This document shows, piece after piece, positions 14,969 to 21,335 of a stretch of DNA of 22,561 bases. The notes below the pieces were generated by a model. It did no database searches and was not told the origin of the DNA. It saw only the letters and a list, made by a program, of their open reading frames with translations. Both the position numbers and the translations under genes were made by a program. The stretch lies in assembly GCA_018712555.1 (NCBI GenBank), contig DVGT01000011.1, positions 1 to 22,561 of the forward strand, in the 5' to 3' direction. Numbering within the stretch: the stretch's first letter is position 1; each line of letters starts with the position of its first letter. This stretch comes from Faecimorpha stercoravium. Lineage in GTDB: Bacteria > Bacillota > Clostridia > Lachnospirales > Bianqueaceae.

Positions 14969-14997
14969 AGTATATATCTTCCTTCATATTTTGTCAA
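14969..14997 (-). promoter_or_regulatory. Promoter of cassette B and the ABC operon
   Basis: Minus strand -35 TTGACA (14992-14997), 17-bp spacer, -10 TATACT (14969-14974). Identical geometry to cassette A. Only about 36 bp separate the -35 from the terminator hairpin upstream, so any activator site must be compact. Confidence 0.82.
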
Positions 14998-15033
14998 TAA
15001 TTTCCTCATGTTCTCTGCGCGTTTTGCACAAAC

Positions 15034-15073
15034 AAAAAGGACGAGTGGTCATTTCCAACCACTCGTCCTTTTT
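15034..15073. terminator. Bidirectional Rho-independent terminator
   Basis: A perfect 16-bp inverted repeat (15034-15049 with 15058-15073) with A5 on one side and T5 on the other, 8-nt loop. It functions in either direction and insulates the ABC operon promoter from leftward reading out of the LytTR gene. Confidence 0.93.
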
Positions 15074-15098
15074 ATTTGTAAAATATTCACTGAGGCAA

Positions 15099-15127
15099 TT
15101 GACTCTTCTAAAAAAACATGATATTCT
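15099..15127 (+). promoter_or_regulatory. Candidate rightward promoter in the LytTR 3' flank
   Basis: -35 TTGACT (15099-15104), 17-bp spacer, -10 TATTCT (15122-15127). It points into the 3' end of the leftward LytTR gene and is followed within 60 nt by a hairpin plus T tract. Confidence 0.5.
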
Positions 15128-15133
15128 AATAGA

Positions 15134-15190
15134 TAGAGGTTTATTTTACGACACATTTTCATAGAGGAGCATCCGCGATGCTTCTTTTTA
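15134..15190 (+). ncRNA. Candidate short RNA ending antisense to the LytTR gene 3' end
   Basis: From the predicted start near 15134 to a terminator-like hairpin (GGAGCATC 15166-15173 with GATGCTTC 15177-15184) followed by TTTTTA. This would give a transcript of about 55-60 nt whose last bases overlap the LytTR stop codon. It also contains AGAGGAG followed at 15178 by an ATG for a 10-codon frame, which is too short to call. No homologue is recognised. Confidence 0.3.
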
Positions 15191-15994
15191 TTTTCCAACC
15201 AATTCGATGACATCGTCCCACATCCGTCGCGAAACGTGGATCTGTCTGAGCTCCCCAGGCTTCGAGCCTGTTACCCAGATGGTCCCCGTTTTATTCGGAT
15301 TTTGTTCCAGTCGGGAGATATGCCACGCATTCACGATGACATTGCGCGAGACTCGTAAAAACTGCACTGCGCCTGCTCGCTGGATCTCCTCTGCTGCCCA
15401 TTGCATCAGACTGATCTCATACTTCAGTCGGATAGGCTGCACCAGACTTTCTGTCACATAATATAAGACATGTCTCCCCGCTCGTCCGATCTCTATACTG
15501 ACAATCCGATTGGCCTCAAACGCCTGCATTCTTTCACGGTCGTCCGGAAACATAAGCGTCTGTTTCTTCTCTCTGGATAATGTTTTTATCACGGTTCCCA
15601 TCCCCTGCGGCGTCATCTCTCCCCATGTCCACAGGCGCTGCATCCATGCTTCTCTTCGTGCCATATGGACCTCCGGCGAAGATGCCGCCAGTATCCATAT
15701 ATGGGCAGTTCTGCTGCCCGGAAGTTCTCTGAGGCGGCGCATTTTCTCCCACTCATTCACAGAGATCCTTTCTCTCTCGCCCAGAATCAGAATCACCAGC
15801 CGGTAGATATACTGCGACAGATACTGTACCAGTTGCTCCGGTTGCGAAACCCAGTGGATTCCTGCCTCCTGCATCTGCTGAATCAATTCCTGCTCTTCTG
15901 TTGGGCGCGCCCCCTCTCCCTGTAAGCCCTGCCAAAGTTGGTACGCCCATTCCTGACTCGCTGTATACAGCAACATGGCCGCTCTCTGCTCCAC
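15188..15994 (-). CDS. LytTR-type transcriptional regulator with degenerate receiver-like domain
   Basis: A 268-aa protein. The C-terminal part (about 148-265) is a LytTR DNA-binding domain: VSIEIGRAGRHVLYYV, KYEISLMQWAAEEI and the signature FLRVSRNVIVNAWHI (212-226). The N-terminal 140 aa look like a response-regulator fold, but the strand expected to carry the phospho-acceptor Asp reads YRLVILILGERE (64-75), with Gly at that position and no acidic pocket near the N-terminus. It may therefore act without phosphorylation. It starts at GTG 15994 behind GGGGGAG, only 13 nt after the AAA-ATPase gene, and lies just upstream of the ABC operon, a usual place for regulators of bacteriocin loci. Its targets are inferred, not shown. 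Confidence 0.8.
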   Translation of the reverse strand: MEQRAAMLLYTASQEWAYQLWQGLQGEGARPTEEQELIQQMQEAGIHWVSQPEQLVQYLSQYIYRLVILILGERERISVNEWEKMRRLRELPGSRTAHIWILAASSPEVHMARREAWMQRLWTWGEMTPQGMGTVIKTLSREKKQTLMFPDDRERMQAFEANRIVSIEIGRAGRHVLYYVTESLVQPIRLKYEISLMQWAAEEIQRAGAVQFLRVSRNVIVNAWHISRLEQNPNKTGTIWVTGSKPGELRQIHVSRRMWDDVIELVGK

Positions 15995-16007
15995 CCTTCT
16001 CCCCCCT

Positions 16008-17801
16008 TTATCTCACGCAATCCGGGATGGGAAAATTATATAAATTATTTTTATACTTGTCAAGTGATCTATACTCTTTCAACCACCACGCCGCTTCCTT
16101 CTCCACGAGAACCCGGCAGCCTTTCCTGTAGCAGGATATCCCATACTTCAAAATCGTGTGGCAACCTTCTTCTTGCAGCTCTTTTCCATATTCATTCCTG
16201 TCAATCTGCTCTATCGCTTCCCGACAGACCCGTTCCATGTTCCCGTCCTGTGCGTACTTCACCTCGATAATGATTCCGACATCCTCATCCAGATCGCGAA
16301 TCAAGATATCGCTGTATCCATTTCCAGATTCCTGGTTCGACTTCAGATGCCAGCCATCCCGATATCCCAGGATCCCCCGGAGAATTCCATGATAGAAATT
16401 CTCCTTCGTGGGACGCCTCACAAACGTATCCCGGATGCTGACCGTCTTGCCCAGACAGGTCTTGAACAGCCTCTCCACTTCTTCCGCCTCCCCCTCTTCC
16501 AGAGCATCGCAGAACGCCTTCAGCAACGCCCCATCCTCTATGACCTCCTTCTGAAACATCTCCAGAATCTGACTCGTGAAGATGCTGCGGATCTCCAGAT
16601 TGGGAATCGCCAGCCGCAGCCGGCTCCCCGTTCCGGATCCCCGCTGTGTCAGATACCCCGTCATAAACAACAGGCTCCAGACATGATCTATCGAAGCGTA
16701 TATTTCCCCATAGGTCAAATCTTCCCGCACATCCTTCTCGACGGTTTCCCCTGCGATCAAGCTCTCCATTTCACTCTTCAGAACGCCGTTTCCCATCTTC
16801 CCGATCAGATACCGGACGGCATCGTTCCCGCTGGTATTGACCCAGTAATTCTGCGGCTCCAGATTTTCTCGATCCTGCAGTCGGTCCACATAGTTGACCA
16901 CATCCCAGGGGCAGTACACCTCAGCATCCCCGAACTGATACCCGTCATACCATTCCTTCATTGCTTCATACTTGTGCTCCATTCCATAGTAGGACAGCAG
17001 CGTCTTAACGTCCTCGTCCGTAAAGCCAAATGCGGATGCGCAGGTATAATCCGTGATAGAAAACGTCTTGAGATTATTCAGTCCCGTGAAAATACTTTCC
17101 TTAGCCACCCGCAGGCATCCGGTCAGCACCGCGAAGTACAGATGCGGATTCGTCTTCAGCGCGCTTCCAAACAGATTTCGGATCAAAGAGACCATCTCCA
17201 TATAATATCCGCCGTGGAATGCCTTATCCAACGGCACATCATACTCATCGATCAGCAGAATCGTCTCTTTCCCGTAGTGCTTCGCCAGAAGCTGCGTCAT
17301 CGTGCGCAGGCTGTCTATCAGCATATCGTCCGTCATCGTAAAACTCCCGTCTTGAATATCCGTCAATGCCTGATACATCCGTCGATCTCCATCATCCAAC
17401 TTGTCACTTTCCGCTAAAAAACTAAAACGCCTGGCTTCCGTCCCTATGACCCGTCGAAGCAGATTATAGGCTTCCCTGTAGTTTCGCCCTGAAACATTCT
17501 TCAGAGTAATCGAAACAACGGGGAACTGTCCCATATATTCTTCGCAGAGTTTTTTCTCCTTCGAGATTTCCAGCCCGTCGAAGATGGCCTTGTCACTTCC
17601 AATCTCAAAGAACTCCTTGAGCATACTCATATTCAGCGTCTTTCCGAAGCGTCTGGGACGGGTAAATTGATTCACCTTTCCCCATTTTTCCAGCAGGCCT
17701 CGGATCATTGCTGTCTTATCTGTATAGTAGAAATCTTTTGTACGGATCTCGCGAAAATCTTCGATGCCCACCGGCAATCTTTTCTTTCTGCTATCTATCA
17801 T
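16008..17801 (-). CDS. AAA-ATPase-like / PD-(D/E)XK nuclease family protein
   Basis: About 597 aa, matching the common AAA-ATPase_like (PF09820) plus PDDEXK_9 (PF08011) architecture. Seen are RLPVGIEDF near the start, TDKT, the P-loop-like RPRRFGKTLNMSM (about 48-60), Walker B LLIDEYD (about 182-188), and a C-terminal nuclease-like core GYSDILI ... GIIIEVKYA, giving the D-x(n)-ExK pattern. Members are abundant in gut anaerobes, often in many copies; their function is unknown, with mobile-element or defence roles proposed. ATG 17801 is favoured by analogy to family starts; a GTG at 17810 is possible. It is followed at 13 nt by the LytTR gene, so the two may be co-transcribed. Confidence 0.88.
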   Translation of the reverse strand: MIDSRKKRLPVGIEDFREIRTKDFYYTDKTAMIRGLLEKWGKVNQFTRPRRFGKTLNMSMLKEFFEIGSDKAIFDGLEISKEKKLCEEYMGQFPVVSITLKNVSGRNYREAYNLLRRVIGTEARRFSFLAESDKLDDGDRRMYQALTDIQDGSFTMTDDMLIDSLRTMTQLLAKHYGKETILLIDEYDVPLDKAFHGGYYMEMVSLIRNLFGSALKTNPHLYFAVLTGCLRVAKESIFTGLNNLKTFSITDYTCASAFGFTDEDVKTLLSYYGMEHKYEAMKEWYDGYQFGDAEVYCPWDVVNYVDRLQDRENLEPQNYWVNTSGNDAVRYLIGKMGNGVLKSEMESLIAGETVEKDVREDLTYGEIYASIDHVWSLLFMTGYLTQRGSGTGSRLRLAIPNLEIRSIFTSQILEMFQKEVIEDGALLKAFCDALEEGEAEEVERLFKTCLGKTVSIRDTFVRRPTKENFYHGILRGILGYRDGWHLKSNQESGNGYSDILIRDLDEDVGIIIEVKYAQDGNMERVCREAIEQIDRNEYGKELQEEGCHTILKYGISCYRKGCRVLVEKEAAWWLKEYRSLDKYKNNLYNFPIPDCVR

Positions 17802-17840
17802 CTTTAACACTTTCTTTCCCAGAAACTCTGGCTTAAAATA

Positions 17841-17907
17841 AAGCTGCTTGCCTTAAAAGGATTCTGGCTTTATGATACCATTCTCTCCTTCTTTTGGCAA
17901 GCAGCTT
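17841..17907 (-). promoter_or_regulatory. Long inverted repeat enclosing a promoter, between HAD and AAA genes
   Basis: A 12-bp perfect inverted repeat (AAGCTGCTTGCC 17841-17852 with GGCAAGCAGCTT 17896-17907), 43-nt loop, with TTTATTTT after it on the leftward strand, so it can terminate the HAD transcript. Within it is a leftward promoter: -35 TTGCCA (17895-17900), 17-bp spacer, -10 TATCAT (17872-17877), which would drive the AAA-ATPase gene. The right repeat arm overlaps the -35. Confidence 0.6.
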
Positions 17908-17927
17908 CTCTGTTTTTCATGCCTTTT

Positions 17928-18767
17928 TCATCTGTGCGTTTCTCCGCAAAGGCACGGCAAAATCCATTGTTCTACTGCGTATGCGATTCCATCTTCCTCA
18001 TTGCTCCGCGTCACGTACTCCGCCCTATCCTTGAGATTCTGCGGTGCATTGCCCATTGCAACCGAGTGCGGAAAACCGGTCAGCATCTCTTCGTCATTGT
18101 GATCATCGCCAAATACAACGATTTCCTCCGCCTGCCATCCCATCTGATCACAGACGCTCTGGATCGTTCCATATTTGCTGACGTCGCTGCCGGCAATTTG
18201 CAGTAGCTTACCCTGGTCTGTCTCATAAATCTTCGCCTGCGCCCCACAGCTTTTCCTTATGTTTTCCACCAGATCCCGTGGCAGCTCCGTCACCGAATCG
18301 ATCAAATTCTCATAAAACACCAGCAGCTTCACAACTTCGCTCAGGTTCGCCTGTTCCAGCGATATCGCGTCCCGCGGCTCCACACCCCACGGCCCCCAGG
18401 CCTCCTTAGACAAGCGGTAGCGAAAGGCATGCTGTTCCTCTCTCATCTGCAGCGCCAGGTTCAGTCCCGCAAAGCGCTTGACCTCCTGTATCACGCGTTC
18501 CACGACTTCCCGCGGCATAAAATGATACGCCAAATGCTCTCCGATCCGCTCACAGGCCCCATTACAATAGACTCCACCGGAAAATAACTGCTCTTCCGCC
18601 GCGCCCCACCCCAGCATCTTCTCCAGAATCGGCGGCCGCGCCGTGGCCACAAAGAGCGCAATGCCTCGCTCCCTGCATTTTTCCAGCGCCTCATACGCAG
18701 AAGCCGGGATGCGCTTATCGTTGTCCAACAGTGTTCCGTCCAGGTCAAAGAAAATCGCTCGTATCAT
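17928..18767 (-). CDS. Cof-type HAD-superfamily hydrolase
   Basis: A 279-aa cytosolic phosphatase of the HAD IIB (Cof/YbiV/YidA) group. Catalytic motifs are FFDLDGTLLDND with nucleophile Asp8 and acid Asp10, VATARPP (Thr42), Lys198 in SDVSKYG, and GDDHNDEEML with the metal ligands at 221-225. These enzymes remove phosphate from sugar phosphates, FMN, PLP and similar metabolites; the substrate is not predictable. The ATG has AAAGGGG 8 nt upstream. The C-terminus is Cys-containing (LPCLCGE) and near the inverted repeat that probably terminates the transcript. Confidence 0.9.
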   Translation of the reverse strand: MIRAIFFDLDGTLLDNDKRIPASAYEALEKCRERGIALFVATARPPILEKMLGWGAAEEQLFSGGVYCNGACERIGEHLAYHFMPREVVERVIQEVKRFAGLNLALQMREEQHAFRYRLSKEAWGPWGVEPRDAISLEQANLSEVVKLLVFYENLIDSVTELPRDLVENIRKSCGAQAKIYETDQGKLLQIAGSDVSKYGTIQSVCDQMGWQAEEIVVFGDDHNDEEMLTGFPHSVAMGNAPQNLKDRAEYVTRSNEEDGIAYAVEQWILPCLCGETHR

Positions 18768-18827
18768 CCAGTATACCCCTTTCCGTCTTCTGATATATGG
18801 TACCTATTTTAGCCATTGCGGAGGGAT

Positions 18828-18854
18828 ATGTCAAGAATGATTCAATGTCAAGAA
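18828..18854 (+). promoter_or_regulatory. Direct repeat ATGTCAAGAA x2 upstream of the ABC exporter promoter
   Basis: Two perfect 10-bp copies (18828-18837 and 18845-18854), 17-bp period, ending 8 bp before the -35. Position and tandem form suggest an activator site. No regulator for it is seen. Confidence 0.45.
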
Positions 18855-18862
18855 CCAAAAAC

Positions 18863-18891
18863 TTGTTTTGGAAGAGAAGATGTGATATATT
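18863..18891 (+). promoter_or_regulatory. Promoter of the truncated ABC exporter gene
   Basis: -35 TTGTTT (18863-18868), 17-bp spacer, -10 TATATT (18886-18891) with TGN just before it (extended -10). AAAGGAG lies 8 nt before the ATG at 18936. Confidence 0.6.
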
Positions 18892-18935
18892 TACCATAAT
18901 CACAATCTATTACTGTTTACAAAGGAGTTAATGCG

Positions 18936-20480
18936 ATGAGAATACTTTATGATCTTAAAACCATATTTCGTTTTCAAAAAATGGCGGCAAACCACTGTCC
19001 TTCTTATCTCTGGGTTCTCAGTACCTTGACTCTTTTTTCTGCCTTGCAGCCATTTATTATGGTTGTCTTTCCTCGATTTATCCTTGATGAGGTATTTGGT
19101 AGTCGTGATCTTACATTGATTATTTTATATATTTCCGCAATGAGTATCTCTACTATCCTATGTGGTATCCTGAATGCCTTCTTAACGAATAGACTCCATT
19201 TTATTTCCATGCAACTCAAGTCGATACTACGGATGAATATGGCTTATCAAACCACACAGATTCCTTATGCAATGTTAGAAGATGCTGCTATCTTAAATCA
19301 GAAACAAAACGCAACCAAATTTTTAGAAGAGGATATTGATCGTGCTATCTATGTAACTCCCAAATTCTTTTCGTCTTTATTTGCCGCATTAGGCTATATT
19401 TACATTATCAGTAATCTAAATATCTGGATTCTACTCGTTTTAATCACCGTCATTCTGATCAATACAAAACTACAAAATAATACTGAAAAATACGCGTATA
19501 CATATCGCAACCATTTAGCGCCAGTCGAGCGAAAAATATCTTATTTTATCATGACTATGCCGAATGTAAAGTTTGGAAAAGATATTCGTATCTATAATAT
19601 GCAGGATTGGTTATTCCAGAAATATAATCAACAATTAAAGGAAACGCTGGATGGATACAAAAAAGTATTTTCCAATCGTTCCCGCAATACCATCCTTTCC
19701 ACCATTACAAGTACAGTTCAAACCGTCTGTATCTATGCCTGGCTCATCTATCAGGCATTTATCGGATACCTCACCGTTGGACAGTTTACCATGTACTTCT
19801 CGGCGATCTCCAATTTTTCAGGTAATATCATTCAGATTTTTTCTAGCTTTGTCCAAATTTCCGCCATAAAAAGAGGACTTAATGATTTTCTCTCTTTTAT
19901 GGAACTGCCGCAAGAAAACAAGGCTTCCCTTCCTTCTTCCACTTTCAACTCCATGACTTCTTGCCCCATTATTACTTTTGAACATGTTTGGTTTCAATAT
20001 CCCGAGCAATCTGATTTCGCCTTAAAAGATGTTTCTATACAAATTCCTTATGGACAAAAGATTTGTATTGTGGGAGAAAATGGTGCCGGTAAAACGACAT
20101 TCGTAAAACTATTGTCCCGCTTATATACTCCAAGTAAGGGACAGATTAAGATAAATGGTATCGATATACAGACATTTCCTCTAACACAGTATCATGATCT
20201 TCTTTCCGTTGTGTTTCAAGACTTTACCACATTTGCGTTTACCATCCATGAAAATATCGCTCTTGCCGACAGCAATGCTCCTGAAAGTCGTTCCCAGACA
20301 GAGGAGGTGCTTGCTAAAGTTGATTTAGACCATACCATCCATTCACTACCCCATTCTATAGATACTTATTTGGAAACCGTGTTTAATGAAAACGGGATCC
20401 AATTATCTGGCGGACAGACACAACGATTAGCGCTTGCCAGGGCCATTTATCATGACGCGCCGATCTTAATTCTCGATTGA
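18936..20480 (+). pseudogene. ABC exporter (fused permease-ATPase), truncated at Walker B by an IS21-family insertion
   Basis: The 514 codons left encode a six-helix exporter domain (about 1-330; hydrophobic helices near 25-50, 60-82, 142-178, 258-312) and most of the ATPase: Walker A GENGAGKTT (380-388), Q-loop VVFQDF, signature LSGGQTQRLALARA (490-503) and the beginning of Walker B, ILILD (510-514). The frame ends at a TGA supplied by the insertion, so the catalytic Glu, D-loop and H-loop are lost and ATP hydrolysis should fail. There is no N-terminal C39 peptidase. The rest of the gene should lie beyond the IS. It is more A+T-rich than its neighbours, hinting at transfer. Relatives export peptides, lipids or drugs. 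Confidence 0.9.
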
Positions 20481-20504
20481 ATATTACGGTGCAGCGGAGC
20501 CGCC

Positions 20505-20537
20505 AGTCCGGTGTGGCGAGAGCCACCTGTCCGGACT
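20505..20537. repeat. Subterminal cruciform of the IS21 element
   Basis: AGTCCGG (20505-20511) pairs with CCGGACT (20531-20537), enclosing a second stem GTGGC-GAGA-GCCAC (20513-20526). It lies between istB and the IS end and may block read-through or serve as a transposase site. Confidence 0.7.
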
Positions 20538-20558
20538 AACGGAGCCACCTGTTGATAG

Positions 20559-21335
20559 TTACTCAGCCTGAGCTGGATCCAAGCCATATATTTCTCTCAT
20601 GGAAAGATCTCTTGATGGATCGATGCTCTCAATGTTGATTTTATATGAATCGTAAGAAATACGATCCATGATGGCATCTGCAAGAGTGCTCTCACCGCTA
20701 CAGATCTGCTGGTACCATTCGCTTTCCCGGAATTGGGAGCAGAAGATGGTCGATGACTTTTTTCTGCGTTTGTGGATCAGTTCGAATAGATTTCTGGCTT
20801 CGGACTCGGTCAGTTTGAGCAGGAGCCATTCATCAATGATCAGCAGGACTGGCTTGGTGTATTTTTTTAGTACACTGGAAAAATCACCGGAATCCCTGGC
20901 TGCCTGCAGATCTAGCAGCATATCTGGAAGGCGGACATATTTTACAGTGTAATAGTGTTTACATGCCTCCATGCCGAAGGCGCATGCCAGATAGGTCTTA
21001 CCGCTTCCAGTTGCACCGGTAATAAAAATATTGCGGTACTCTGAGATATATTCACAGGTTGCCAGACGGCTGATCAAAGCTTTGTTCAGCTTCCGGCCGG
21101 ATTGATAGTCAATGGCTGCGATGCTGGCGTCTGGCTGTTCCAGTTCTGCTTGACGGATCAGCCTTTTCAGACGGTTGTTTTTACGATTGGTATATTCAAC
21201 ATCAACCAGCATGCCGAAGCGGTCTTCGAACGGGACTTCTTTCATCCTGGGATCATCCATCTGAATCCGAAAGGCATCTGCCATGGATGACAGGCGCATC
21301 TCGATAAGTTTATCAATGGTACTTTGATTGGTCAT
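20559..21335 (-). CDS. istB: IS21-family helper ATPase IstB
   Basis: A 258-aa AAA+ protein, standard length. Walker A is GATGSGKT (107-114), Walker B LLIIDEW (164-170), followed by an SSTIFCSQF sensor-like strand and a C-terminal AIMDRISYDSYKI segment typical of IstB. It binds target DNA and activates the IstA transposase. The start overlaps the istA stop as ATGA, and GGAGG sits 9 nt upstream. It appears intact. Confidence 0.95.
   Translation of the reverse strand: MTNQSTIDKLIEMRLSSMADAFRIQMDDPRMKEVPFEDRFGMLVDVEYTNRKNNRLKRLIRQAELEQPDASIAAIDYQSGRKLNKALISRLATCEYISEYRNIFITGATGSGKTYLACAFGMEACKHYYTVKYVRLPDMLLDLQAARDSGDFSSVLKKYTKPVLLIIDEWLLLKLTESEARNLFELIHKRRKKSSTIFCSQFRESEWYQQICSGESTLADAIMDRISYDSYKINIESIDPSRDLSMREIYGLDPAQAE

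Larger units (their letters stand above)
14817..14997 (-). repeat. Cassette B: paralogous promoter-leader-micro-ORF unit, right copy
   Basis: The intact partner of cassette A (10250-10430), same orientation, heading the six-gene ABC operon. The conserved core is the stretch coding YGFVRR and the RRKE motif (about 14860-14920), where nearly every base matches; the leader between -10 and the ATG has equal length in both. Confidence 0.85.

Noticed and set aside
14998..15033. LytTR direct-repeat binding site upstream of the ABC operon
   Set aside because: I looked for paired AC-GTT-type repeats here and in 10431-10508 and found none convincing.
15178..15210. 10-codon frame with AGAGGAG upstream
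   Set aside because: Too short and inside a terminator hairpin; kept only as a remark under the candidate small RNA.
16158..17417. Rightward open frame of 419 codons
   Set aside because: Fully antisense to the AAA-ATPase/PD-(D/E)XK gene, whose motifs are intact; no ribosome site and no recognisable domain.
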